From assembly GCA_019054805.1 (NCBI GenBank), contig JAHQIY010000004.1:3410001-3474000 (forward strand): a DNA stretch of 64,000 nt. The letters are read 5' to 3'. The position numbers and the translations under genes are program-made. Positions 25,444 to 36,169 of the stretch are shown piece after piece. The first letter of the stretch is position 1; each line of letters begins with the position of its first letter. This stretch comes from Brachionus manjavacas. Its lineage: Eukaryota; Rotifera; Eurotatoria; Ploima; Brachionidae. The notes beneath the pieces were generated by a model, which saw only the letters and a list, made by a program, of their open reading frames with translations, had not been told where the DNA came from and made no database searches.

Positions 25444-27949
25444 TGGGGGGTTTGAATCTCTAAAAATTTTATTATAATTTTCTTTACTATTTGTTTAGAC
25501 TAGAAGTGGCAAGTTTTATTAATAAAGTTATTATTTAATTTCTTTCTTTATTATTTTGTGTTATAACCGCGAACCATCAGATCCTGACAAGTCCAAGGAG
25601 AGTAGCTTTTAAATTCAAGTCAATTTTTGATCGGAAAAAAAGTCTCTATGCTTTCAAAAATAGAGAGAACATTTTTGCAAATTTTAATAAGCCTATCAAG
25701 TGGCTTTAGTCTCCAGTTCATTATACATAGATTAAAAATTTGAAATTAGTTGCTCGATTTAGCTCAAGTGGTTAATTTGCTATTGTTTCGAAAGATTCAA
25801 AATAGAACAACCAAGCCTTTGAATATCATGTTTACAAATAAAAGAAAATAGGTGAAAAAAGCCGATTAAGCTGTGATACGAACAAACTACTTGAAATTTG
25901 AAATTGATTTTTCCAAATTCTAAAAAATATCCTATTCTAGGCGAAATATTAAAGTATTAAATTGCAGATGCAACTTGAATTCAAAAAAGTCCTAAGAACA
26001 TTTAAACCAAGTGAGCTATTTCGATTTGCAAATTAGCTCATTAACTCAAATTGACCGTGTTTTAATTGTTGCAAATTTTGAAAAAAAAAACATCACTTTA
26101 GGGAATAGCAAGTCTAATCGATATTTTATTGTTTATCAAAATCTGATTGACAAATGCTGTTGCAGATTTGCTGAGCCATTGATCGATGCTAATAGAGCTT
26201 CGAACCTGCTAAAATAATCACTTAATTTCGAACACATAATTACATGATTGCATAATGCGAGCTGATCCTTGGTCTTATCAGCCAAATCATGCGAGTGATT
26301 AGATCTTCTTAAGTAATAGACTCACAAACAGTTTCAAACTGTGTGCATTATTTTTGACTGGAATTTTTTCGTGACATTAATTTCTACTTCCCTTTCTCCC
26401 TCGGAGAGTATTCCGAGTTAAAATCTTATCGCGCTGCTATTCAATAAGCCTACTCGACTAGATTTAATTAGTTAATCAATACGCCTATTTAGCTCTCACT
26501 CTAAAAAAGTAATCACGCTGAAATTTAACAATAACAAAATTTTGATTGCAATTATTTCAACTAATTTGAAGCATGTTAGCATCGAAATGATCAAAAATGG
26601 TGATAAGCTTTATCAACCATTAGCACTTAGGCATGCTCAGCTCATTCAAATTTACCTATGCTACAAAATTGTCTTTTTTTGCTGATTCCAAAATTTCATC
26701 TTACACAAAAAATAAAATAGCAAAAAAAAATATTGATTTTTTTAACATATTGAAAAAAAATTATTGGATACCAAAAATTATTTTATTTTTTATCATTTTT
26801 TTTAAACAACCTATCAAAAAAATTAATCTTAACTTTATAAATATGCACATTTCTAATGACTTGTCTCTATTGCTGCATGCTAACTTGCTAGTTCCTCCAT
26901 TCTTTGGTGTCACTATGAAATGTGCAAATTAGCTTTTTTATTTAAAAACCTCAATATTTAATTAATTTGTTGCTATAATAAAAGAAGTTGTCAAGTTTAT
27001 AATTGTTTATTATAAGTCGCAACAGAGGTCTTTCCAAAAACCACTTGAATATCAATTACACCACTCACTCTTATTTTAATTTTTACTTGAAAACATCAAA
27101 AAAATGTCACATTTCCAAGTCACAAATTAAAGAAATTAATAAAATATAAATAAAAACAAGGACACAAGAAGTTGAGAGTCAGCTACGAACTAAACAGTTC
27201 TTTATGCCGCCAAAAATTTGTATTCTTTTGTAAAAATTTAAAAGCTTGATTTTTTATAAAATAAAACTTTGTTAAAAATTTCAAAAATTTTATTTTTCAA
27301 TCAAACGAAATGAAAAATAAATTAAAAAAAATAATTTGTATCTTAGTAACTATTTTTCTTTAAATTGAACGCAATCATTATTTTCTATTTAGCTCTTGAA
27401 GAATTGATCTCAGTCAAAAGGTATGTTTATCACATGACATATTTTTATCTTATTCTTTCTACCATATAAATATCAATTTAGATAAGCAACTAATTTTTCC
27501 ACTCGTGAGCTATGTTACCTAATTTTTATTTACTTTTTCAAAAACACCTCTCGGATATTTTAATTTGAATAAAAGAAAAAATGCAAAAAGAATTAATAAG
27601 TATTGTTATTTTTTTTTGAAAAAATATTTTTAAAATCAGTAAGTCACATGATAATTTATTTTTTTGTTCCAAATTACGTCTCACTTCTAAATGACTCGAT
27701 AAGAAGGTCAAAGATTCAGCGGGTTTTTAAATTTCTCTTTAGTGGAAACTTGGATTTTTTAAAATTAAAATTTTATTTTATTTCTTAACTGCAACGTAAT
27801 CAAAAGAGTATTAGCAATACATTAATTTAATATAATAATAAAGTTCAATTTATCCAGACAATAATCAATGGTTTATTCTTTTAAATTATTAAAAGTTTTG
27901 AAATTTTGACTTCAGTCAAACTTTCAAAACTAGTGACTGTTGCTTTTTG
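25444..27949. other. Non-coding DNA with a G+C-richer block
   Basis: No exon with a recognisable domain is seen. The stretch 26220-26660 has markedly higher complexity and G+C than its flanks and no open frame, so it is a candidate regulatory region for one of the developmental genes. Small open frames at 26011, 26633 and 27603 show no family signature. Confidence 0.45.
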
Positions 27950-28150
27950 TTTCGTCCATCTGCATATTGGAACTGTTTGAATCTCAGTTTTTATACCAAC
28001 AAATCTGATCATGCTTGCTAATTTTTTGAATAAGATCACCTGGCTTCCTTCTTGTCCCTAATGCTATTAAATCAAGTCTTGGCATACGCGAACCTGTTTA
28101 ATACACTTTGTTGCTCTTCTTTGAACCTTTTCCAGTTACATCAACATTCC
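27950..28150 (-). mobile_element. LINE reverse transcriptase C-terminal fragment
   Basis: On the minus strand, across frameshifts, a QRRATK-like stretch, PRLDLIALGTRRKPGDLIQK and DQICW are readable. This matches the thumb/C-terminal region of the LINE copies at 30735, 48546, 51430 and 55535. It is a short broken fragment. Confidence 0.55.
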
Positions 28151-30582
28151 TCTTTAAAATTTTGATTTTTGAACTAGTAAATAAAATTCTTATATCAAAA
28201 ATGGCAAATTTTTTTTTTATTTGAGCCAAAAAAGAAATTTAATTTGATTTAAAAAAATTTTTTGAGTTCAACTTTTAGGCAAAAATTGATATGATGAGTT
28301 CAGAATTTAGCTAAATTTTATACTACTTGAAAGAGTAAATAATTCAAATTCCACACACACAATATCAAATAAATCGAAGAGATTTATTTTGATTTAAAGT
28401 GTCCTATAATTAAAACTCAATCAAAATCGAACATCTTAATCAGTTTGAAAATTTAATAGTTCGGCGGATATTCTTTGTTTGAATTTTACTCTTTAGATGG
28501 CATATTTTCTTATCAGATAGGATTTTTCCGATCATTGACACGTGCAAAAGATTGGGTAAGATATTGGTAATTTAATCCGAGCTCAAAGCAAATATTTATC
28601 ATTCTATTAGAAAAAATCAATTTAGCCCAAAGTATTGGGCATAGTTTGTTCGAGGGGACTGACTAAGCTTTGATATCGGAATTCTTAAGAGAGCAGACCT
28701 TGTTCTAGCTAACCCAGTTTAGTCAAGCCTTGTATTCATCCAATTGTTTCGTATTTGGTCCAACACTAGCAATTAAAGTATAATTTTCTTGTAGTCATGA
28801 TTCGCTTGAATGCGTTGTTTAGAGAATTCGTAGACGTTATATGCACTTAGGTAGAAAGTAAGATGCGAAGTTGAATTCAGTAGTAGCAATACTTTAATGC
28901 AAATTAATTGAGACAAGTTAATCAAGCTTGTCAAACGATAAAACTTTATTTATTTTGCAAAATCAGTCGAAACAATTTAGCTTGTTCTTCTATCTGTGGT
29001 ATGCTTGCCCTCGAGTCCTGAACAGATTTCTAATTGTCTAAAGATTATCTTAATAATTACCTGAACAATAAATTTCTAAACAATCAACTTGACTTGATAA
29101 TTCACGCACATCAGCTCAATCTATTGATCTAAAAACTCCTGCAGTTCAGCATTACCAAAATAGACTTTTTAAATTTTTTTTTAGTTGTTCAATTTTCTTC
29201 AAAAATAATTTAAAAGCAAAAATTTAAAAACTCAAAATATATTTGGTAAATGGAGACCAATAATTCAAAAATTGACTTTTCAAATTTTATTTCAATTTAA
29301 AATTTTGAAAATTAAATTTACTTTACAAGCATAAATGATAATTTTTATGAGAATAGTCGTTTATGCAATCTTAGCTAAACTTGATTTTTACAACAAAAAA
29401 GAGAAAATTTTTGATTATTCTAAAAAATTGCTTGTTTAACAATACCAAAAAAAATTAATTAAAATCAATTTATACACAACATTTTTTATTTTAATGTTTT
29501 GACAAAATTTTTTTTTGTTAGCAGTGTTGGTATTAATTAGAAGACAGACGCGTTTAGTCGCATTTCATCCAGACCATAAAGAAATTAAAATTTTTCACAA
29601 GCTTATCTATTTTTGTGTTCACATGTTTTGCCTCTTACTTTTCCATCAAGCTTGTTCCAACAGGCAACTATTTTGATTATTTCTAATTTGAGCAACTTAA
29701 AAATCAGTATTAAGTCCCTTGTTTTCCTTTTCATTGCGAGTGTTTTTTTAAAGTAAAAATTTGACAAAATTGTGGATTTGAACATTCCTATTTAGATTTA
29801 AATAAAACCAAATCAAATTGTAAATTATTTTATTTTTATTAAATTAAATAAAAATAATTACCATCATTATTTGTTTTAAAACTAAAAATAAATAAAACTA
29901 TAATTAATATATTTATTTAAATTTTTTTAAATCACTCATGTTTCTGATCTAATTGGGAAATTTTGTGTCGGCGTTTGATCGGTTTATGATTCACCATGGT
30001 AGACCAGGTTCATGACAATCGCAGTGATCACTTGATGCCCATCTATTGATACACTCAGTCAAGTGTTCTTACCCCTCTTGGGTTTATATGCAAATGTAAA
30101 GCAACCAAAGCTAAAATTTATTAATCTTTATTGAAAAACATGGTCTGAAATTGCTAAAACCAACAAAAAAATCAACATGTAAATTAACTACTATACTAAA
30201 AAACAGATATATAACTAACTAAAATTCGCATAATTATAGATGACTTCAAGATGATTACTAATTTAATTTTTTTTTTCATAAAAGTAAATTTTCATAAAAA
30301 AAATCATTTGCTTGGCAAAAATAATCAAGTATTAATATTCAGTAAATTCGAAAATTTTCAATGCTTCAAAAGTGCCTTTGTTGGTCTTCCTCTTTTACTT
30401 TTTTACCCAGTTGGAACATTTTTTGCATTTAACTGAGGTTTATGCATTGATTTAATAGACTTGGAGGAGCTACAGTTTCAGTATAAATGATGTCTTTATT
30501 TCATAAGATGATCCCTGAAATTTGATTCCAGGTTTCAACCACTCTGTTTGTTAGACACTCATTTCAGCACTAACCTGTTAGC
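28151..30582. other. Non-coding DNA
   Basis: I see no gene. The interval 28500-29140 and the short stretch 29940-30090 are richer in G+C than their surroundings and lack coding potential. They could be cis-regulatory or old repeats. Confidence 0.45.
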
Positions 30583-30655
30583 TTTATTTATTAAATAGTT
30601 TGAGGAAATACCTCAGGCCACTTCGAATGGATCAAGGTCCTTCTTTTTAGTCCAA
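30583..30655 (-). repeat. Dispersed repeat family B
   Basis: The TGAGG/CCTCA hairpin (30601-30615) is followed by ATGGATCAAGGTCCTTCTTT. It is inverted relative to the copy at 31424, and the two bracket a LINE fragment. Confidence 0.7.
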
Positions 30656-30724
30656 AGATTTAGAAAATAAAGGTTGAAAATAATACATCAAAAAAGAAAG
30701 AAAGAAAAAAAATGTAAAATTTGA

Positions 30725-31262
30725 TGTCTAAATTATTATTATTATTATTATAAAAAAGCTAAAGCAAGACTAGCTTGCGGAGGCGGCCTACATGAGAGGT
30801 CGCCTATGGTAGCTCGTTGCACATAATGAGATAAAACACTGATAGAAATATACAATAAAAATTTTTAGGGTTAAAAAAGCTAATTAATTTTTACAAGAAT
30901 AAAAAAACTGTAAATAAATTCTAATAAGAGAAGAAAGAATTATATTTAGTATACAATTGATATATAGTGTTAAAAAGTAAATATCAAAGGGTTGTGATAT
31001 TAGTGTTCGATATCGAAGAACGAATAGTTTGGGTACAAGACCGGAAGGCGTCGTATGGGTTCTTGAACTGGTTTACCGAGGTGGCGTTGACGACGGAGGC
31101 CGGCAGGGCGTTCCATTCATTAACCACTCTGTTCGTGAATGTATTGTCCGGTGAGGGAGAGTGACTTTGCTGGAACCGGAGGGTTCACCCATTCCACTTC
31201 GTTGATGCCTTTGGCGAGCTTAAACATCTGGATCAGGTCTCCACGTACCCGGCGCTCGTGGA
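30725..31262 (-). mobile_element. LINE 3' end (RT C-terminus, 3' hairpin, (TTA)n tail)
   Basis: Minus-strand reading gives LHERRVRGDLIQMFKLAKGI, then a frameshift, then VVNEWNALPASVVNATSVNQF. This is the classic end of a CR1/L2/Rex-like reverse transcriptase. Downstream comes a GCTACCATAG block, a hairpin AGGCG...CGCCT, CTCCGCAAGCTAG and a (TTA)n tail at 30738-30752. It is truncated at the 5' end. The opposite-strand open frame at 30967-31164 is its shadow. Confidence 0.8.
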
Positions 31263-31423
31263 GGGAATTATTGAACATAAGAGCAAAAAAAAAGTAAAAA
31301 TAATTTGATTAAGTTTAAGCAAAAGTTATTGTATTCAGTTTATTGAGCTATTGATTAAATTGAAATCTCTCCTCACAAGGTTCTTTAGCAGACGAACAAA
31401 TCACTCTCAACTTTTCTATCGCT

Positions 31424-31504
31424 TGGCTAAAAAGAAGGACCTTGATCCATTCTGAGTAGTCGGAGGGTTTCCCTCAAACTAATGTAATATTAAATAAATA
31501 AATA
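31424..31504 (+). repeat. Dispersed repeat family B
   Basis: GGCTAAAAAGAAGGACCTTG, then CCATTCTGAGTAG, a GAGGG/CCCTC hairpin and an AAATAAATAAATA tail. Confidence 0.75.
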
Positions 31505-31689
31505 GATTAACTTGTTTGCTTTGGCATAATTTGTTACTTTTTCTAAACTAGTGCTTTCAAAGAGTTTGACAATTTCGAACATCTGCACCATTCATGTAGC
31601 ATATTCATGGAGACATGTTTAATTACGACTTTTTCCCAAAATAGCACCTATTATCTTTTCTTCATATTTTACTTCAATTCAATTTTTAT

Positions 31690-31930
31690 TGAAAGCTGCC
31701 CAGAGGAACTTACCCTCTAAATTGTCTTTTAAATGAAAAAAAAAATGAGTATAAGACAGCAGACTTTTTTTGCTATTAAAAGACTCTACAACTTTTTGAA
31801 TAAGAAAATAAAGATTATCTGCAGTGCGTCTATGTTTTCTAAATCCTGATTGCTCTTGAATAAGTAATTTGAATATTATTCTCAAGAAAAATATATGTTG
31901 AATTAAAAATTTCTCAAAATATTTTGTTAA
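31690..31930 (-). mobile_element. LINE reverse transcriptase fragment (fingers/palm)
   Basis: Minus-strand reading gives FEKFLIQHI and LLIQEQSGFRKHRRTADNLY, then IQKVVESFNSKKSLL. The QSGFR..R.T.DNL motif is typical of LINE reverse transcriptases just before the first catalytic Asp block. The rest of the domain is missing. Confidence 0.7.
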
Positions 31931-32194
31931 ATTTTATTCATTACAGAAATAGCTAAAAATTAATGTCCAGTTAAAATGTGCACATTGTTTAAAACACTGT
32001 AAAAAAATTGGCCAAAAGAGAAAAAAAATTCATTAACAAATTTACACATTGAAAAAAAAATATAAATATTCAAATCTAAAGAAAAAAAAAAATCGAACAA
32101 ACAAAATCAATAATGTTTCTACAAAGTAAAATTTAGCTCAAGACTTAGATTTGAATGAATCCGGAATGCTTTCAACTTAAACTCTTCTCAGGCA

Positions 32195-32233
32195 AATACA
32201 CACACACACACACACACATACAAAGACACACAC
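32195..32233. repeat. (CA)n microsatellite in the Dlx 3' UTR
   Basis: About ten CA units followed by an interrupted ACACACAC stretch, ending 3 nt before the Dlx stop codon. Confidence 0.9.
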
Positions 32234-32236
32234 AAT

Positions 32237-33355
32237 TTACTGCATACCATGCGCAACCATTTGATAGTTATTGTTCAACGGATTGGCGTAAGCGTAGCTG
32301 CTGTACGCATTGGAGTAGCTTGATTGCGATGTGAGTTGGGATGGAGAGGGCGCACTGGCCGCACTCAAGCTCCATTGGTCGGCAGTGGGGGCGCTCGGCG
32401 GCACTGGCATGCCGCTCGAATAGTTATAAGCTGATTCAGCATTAGAGGCCATGTTGTACTGGTAATTGGGAGCCAAGTACGCATTGAAATAGGAGCCGTT
32501 TGCTGAATAGGGCTGGCTGGAAAATTGGTAGTAATTGTGCTGGCTGGCTACGTATGGCGAAGCGGAACGTGACGAATTGCTGAACGATGGCTTGGAGTCG
32601 GAGCGCGATCGCTCCAGCGACGACTCGCGGCTTGACGTCCTGCTAGACGAGGCCGAGTCGTTGGGCGACGAAAAGCTGTTCGAGTTGTTCTCGCAGCTCT
32701 TGAGCTTTTTGTTCGGCTTGTCCGAACTCGGGATCTTGCGCTTTGCGCTGTTGGCCGGCTCGTTCTCGGGCAACACTTGCGCATAGGCAGGCAGTTGGAT
32801 GTTGTGCTCGGTGTCGTCCAAGTTGGCGGTGAACGACGCCTCGTCGGCAGAGTCGTCGCCGCCGCCCTTCACGTTCTTCTTAAATTTCGACCGCTTGTTC
32901 TGGAACCAAATTTTCACCTGGGTCTGAGTCAGGCCGAGACTGGCGGCGAGCTCGGCACGCTCCGGCAACGCCAAGTACTGGGTCCGCTGGAAACGTTTGT
33001 TGAGCACTTGCAGCTGCATGCTCGAGTAGATGGTGCGCGGCTTGCGTATCTTTTTGGCTTTGGTGCCCATTTTGGGCAGAGTGGGCAGCGTGTCGCTCTT
33101 GTGCGTCTCGTAAGCTGGCTTGGAGTCGAGTTGGGCGGGCGACGCGTAGCTCGACGCGTACACCGAATAGTTGGCCAGCTGGCTCGGGTAGTAGGGCAGC
33201 GACGAGCTCGAGCTAGAGCTCTTTGTCGAGCTAGACGAGTACGAAGCTATGTTGCTATAGAATTGGGAGTTTGGCGTCGATGCTGAATTTTGGTTCAGGA
33301 CCAGCGCGAATGAGTCGTCGGCTGGCGCGTTCAACTCGTGACTATTCGGGTTCAT
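32237..33355 (-). CDS. Dlx: Distal-less (Dlx) homeobox transcription factor
   Basis: A nuclear homeodomain factor of 372 residues in one exon. The homeodomain (about residues 104-163) reads [38 protein letters not shown] and [15 protein letters not shown]. This is diagnostic of the Distal-less family, which specifies appendages, sensory organs and anterior neural structures in bilaterians. Ser-rich N-terminal and Tyr/Ser/Ala-rich C-terminal regions are of typical low complexity. I chose ATG 33355; the frame is open 36 codons further but begins with TTG, and an ACAG splice-acceptor-like site ends at 33362. Dlx genes I know usually have introns, one of them in the homeobox; none is seen here. 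The coding region is conspicuously rich in G+C. Long open frames on the other strand are shadows. Confidence 0.93.
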   Translation of the reverse strand: MNPNSHELNAPADDSFALVLNQNSASTPNSQFYSNIASYSSSSTKSSSSSSSLPYYPSQLANYSVYASSYASPAQLDSKPAYETHKSDTLPTLPKMGTKAKKIRKPRTIYSSMQLQVLNKRFQRTQYLALPERAELAASLGLTQTQVKIWFQNKRSKFKKNVKGGGDDSADEASFTANLDDTEHNIQLPAYAQVLPENEPANSAKRKIPSSDKPNKKLKSCENNSNSFSSPNDSASSSRTSSRESSLERSRSDSKPSFSNSSRSASPYVASQHNYYQFSSQPYSANGSYFNAYLAPNYQYNMASNAESAYNYSSGMPVPPSAPTADQWSLSAASAPSPSQLTSQSSYSNAYSSYAYANPLNNNYQMVAHGMQ

Positions 33356-33619
33356 TCTGATCTGTTTTATGAATCTATAAATGTGACAAGAACAACTGGA
33401 AGAGTGTCTTAGGAGTATAAAGATTTTAATTTTTTTGTTTGTGTGTTCAGTTTTTTGCAACAATCTCTGTTTGAAAATTAGATTTCTTATTTTTATTTTT
33501 ATTTTTTGATTTTATTTATTTAATTTTAGAGTAGCTATTTTGTTACCTTTATGCTAATAGAGAGTAGAAATGAATTTTGTTATTTGATAGAAAAATATGC
33601 GAGCAGGTGGAGTTTGTTA

Positions 33620-33740
33620 GTCTAATTGGCTAATTGGCAAAAATTTCCAATTGGAGCATTGCAGTCAACTTCAACGATTGGCCCCACTCTCTCTCTCTCT
33701 CTCTCTCTCCCCTTCTCTCTTTCTCTCTCGAGCTCACTTG
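33620..33740 (-). promoter_or_regulatory. Candidate Dlx promoter: CCAAT cluster plus GA-repeat tract
   Basis: Four ATTGG (33625, 33633, 33650, 33677) and one overlapping CCAAT (33647) lie within 57 bp. They are followed by a pyrimidine tract of CT repeats (about 33687-33729), which is GAGA on the Dlx strand. The block starts 270 bp upstream of the Dlx ATG. CCAAT boxes bind NF-Y and GA repeats bind GAGA-type factors in other animals. The link to Dlx rests on position. Confidence 0.5.
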
Positions 33741-34231
33741 ATTTTGAAATTGATTTTAAACATATCGAGTCAAACTCATGCATTTGACTGACACGAGAAA
33801 AAATGAATTTATTATCGTAATGTTTTTCTATGCGAAGTTTATTTATTTATTTCATTTAGCGCCAAATCTGGCGATGTATTAATATTAACAAAATGTATAA
33901 CTAAAATGTAAGACAAAAATAATGATACAAATTAGAAATAAAAACGAAATGTGGATTTTTTTGCTAATTTAGTTTCAATTAAAATAATAAATTTTGATTT
34001 GTACATACAAGAGATTTAATTTTTGCATAATAAAAAGCATCAAAAATATTGTTGCACGAAACAAATAACAATCCCAAATTTAATTCATTGTTCCAAAACT
34101 TTAATCTGTTCCTAAATGGAAGATAGTTCTGGGTCAATACGCTTATCCAACAACAACCGCTAATCTTTATATTTATTTTTGATTTTTACTCGAAACACAT
34201 TTAAACAATTTTTGATCCTTTTAATGATCAT
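33741..34231. other. Non-coding DNA with a tail-like hairpin
   Basis: At 33840-33880 a TTTATTTATTTATTT run is followed by a GCGCCA/TGGCG hairpin. This has the same layout as the family A and B retroelement tails and may be another family (C). Nothing else is recognised. Confidence 0.4.
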
Positions 34232-34296
34232 TAGGCTAAAAAGAAGGACTTTGTTCCATTCTGAGTAGCCTGAGGGTTTCCCTCAAATAAATAAAA
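34232..34296 (+). repeat. Dispersed repeat family B
   Basis: GGCTAAAAAGAAGGACTTTG, CCATTCTGAGTAGCC, a perfect TGAGGG/CCCTCA hairpin and an AAATAAATAAAA tail. This is the best-preserved copy. Confidence 0.75.
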
Positions 34297-34496
34297 TATA
34301 TAATAATAAAAATAAAATTTTTTTAATCTATTAATTAATTATTCATTTTAACTTACAAATATATTTGTAATTATGGGAGTTTTATTGGATAGTTAAAAAA
34401 TAGATTGTGCTATCAAAAACAAAAATGAATTCAATTGATTGATTCATAATTGAAAACAACTAAGTAATTGACCCATCCTATTTTATATCAAAAAAA

Positions 34497-34600
34497 GCCC
34501 GGTTAGCCCAATGGTTTGTGAGCTAGTCGTACAAGAAGAGGATCTAGGCCTCAAAATCATAAATATCTCTGCAATACGGCAAAAATGAAAATGATCCAGA
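34497..34600 (+). mobile_element. tRNA-derived SINE, head copy
   Basis: GCCCGGTTAGCCCAATGGTT carries a perfect pol III box A (TAGCCCAATGG, 34504-34514). About 35 nt later comes a box B-like GGCCTCAAAATC, and then an ATCTCTGCAATACGG body block shared with the copy at 36170. The tRNA-like 5' end identifies it as a SINE head; the 3' half is missing or unrecognisable. Confidence 0.65.
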
Positions 34601-35037
34601 AATGAAATGTGAGAGAGTGAGAATGAAATTTATATAATTTTATTCATAGTGAGTGAATCGTCCGAATTTTTAAAAATTACATATATTTTGATTGGTTGAA
34701 ATTTGGAATGAAAGATTTTTGTTAAAAAATCAAATTTTTTTATTCAAAAAGAGGAAAGTATAAAAAATGTAAAATAAGTAAAATTGTCTTTATATTGTTA
34801 ATAAATTTTCTTTCAAATAAAATGTTTTTCATTTTTCTTATAATAAAATTTATCCAAAATTGCATTTATCTATTTTAATTTTGAATAAATTATTATAATT
34901 TTATTTATATCCAATAAAAAAATAGTAAAAAGAAAATAAAAATCCGGTCGATTTACATTGAATTCACTCAAGATGTTCATAATGGGAATGAACATGACTG
35001 AAATGGCTAAGCTAAAATTTTATTTAGTCTTAAATAA
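34600..35037. other. Non-coding A+T-rich DNA
   Basis: Nothing recognised. Confidence 0.5.
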
Positions 35038-35115
35038 TGTTTATTTAAAACATAGCTAGGGAAATACCCAGGCAGGTTGGAATGGAGCTTGGTCCTTCCT
35101 TTCAGCCTAATGATC
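35038..35115 (-). repeat. Dispersed repeat family B
   Basis: AGGGAAATACCCAGG hairpin block, then TTGGAATGGAGCTTGGTCCT and CAGCCTAATGATC. It is inverted relative to the copy at 34232. Weaker similarity to the copy at 56533 continues to about 35230. Confidence 0.7.
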
Positions 35116-35543
35116 AAAATACGATAATATAAAATAAGTTTATAATATTGAAAGAAACAATTTGAAGAAGAAAAAAATAATTAAGATATAATGTTTGACA
35201 TGTTTTGAATCGTTTAAATAATTTTAGGACTATTAAAATTAAAGAAAAAAAGAAAGATAAATCATGTGATAAAAAATTAGCATATTAGTCCTAAATAATA
35301 AAAATAAATCATTTAAAAGCAACCAACCATCTCACCCATTTTATTTTTTTTGCATAATTTTAGATTATTAAATACAAAACAAAATTCGGATTATTCTATA
35401 TGTCAATATATAATTTATTTAGAAACTTACAAAAAAAATTAACTTTTCAATTTTTTCTTCTCTAACTTGATTTTTATTTTTATTTCAATCACCCAAGTGG
35501 TCTTTTTTGAAATAATGATAATAATAATTATATATTCAAAATA

Positions 35544-36084
35544 CAGTCCTGTCTCGATTTAGTGGAACGCCTAGGTAATCTAAAATAATTTGTCAAAATC
35601 GAAAAGCAACAAAAAAAAAGTTAAAAAATTTTTTTATTGACAAAAATAAAATAACAATTAGAGAATTATCTTAATTTATCAAAACTGTTTTATTTTTTTC
35701 ATATACTCTATCTTCAAAATTACGCAATTAATTTCAGTCATCTCATTTGACTCATTTTGAGCGCCCTGAGCACAATTTAGGTTCAAGCGATCAATAAATT
35801 CTAATGCTTCATCATTTTTTTCCGAATCCGAATTTTCTTCTACATTATCGGCTTCATCGCCTGAATCAATTACGCCGGTTAACACTCGAGTGATTCTTCA
35901 AGCAAAATTGGGCCTCATAACTAGATCCTTTGCCTATTTCATCTAACATTTGCTTTTTAGTTAAAATATCAAAAGCTTGTCTCACCATTTTTTTATTTTT
36001 TAAACAATTAATTAAATCTAACTATTGCTTAAAATAATAAAAAAAAATGACAAAATCAAAAGATACAAAATCGAGGTATTACTA
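35544..36084 (-). mobile_element. pogo/Tigger-like DNA transposon relic with internal deletion
   Basis: The left end CAGTCCTGTCTCGATTTAGT, preceded by TA, pairs as an imperfect inverted repeat with the right end (reverse complement TAGTAATACCTCGATTTTGT). The CTCGATTTA core is typical of pogo/Tigger termini. Between them, on the minus strand from ATG 35988, a short frame begins MVRQAFDILTKKQMLDEIGK, then GSSYEAQF, like a CENP-B/pogo helix-turn-helix start. After a frameshift an acidic tail, SGDEADNVEENSDSEKND, runs to a stop at 35679. The DDE catalytic region is absent, so this is a non-autonomous deletion derivative. Confidence 0.6.
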
Positions 36085-36169
36085 TTTTAGTTTTTTTTCA
36101 AACCAATGACACAGATATAAATAAAAAATATCAAAAAAAATATTGTTTACTATTTCCTTTAGATTTCTT

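Noticed and set aside
26011..26217. 68-codon plus-strand frame
   Set aside because: No domain, no start context, no neighbours; length is expected by chance in this composition.
32535..33286. Plus-strand open frames of 83 and 169 codons and a second minus frame
   Set aside because: They overlap the Dlx coding exon out of frame or on the other strand; its high G+C content makes all frames open.
34497..34570. Functional tRNA gene
   Set aside because: Box A is good, but the acceptor and anticodon stems do not fold properly and box B is degenerate; repeated copies elsewhere fit a SINE.
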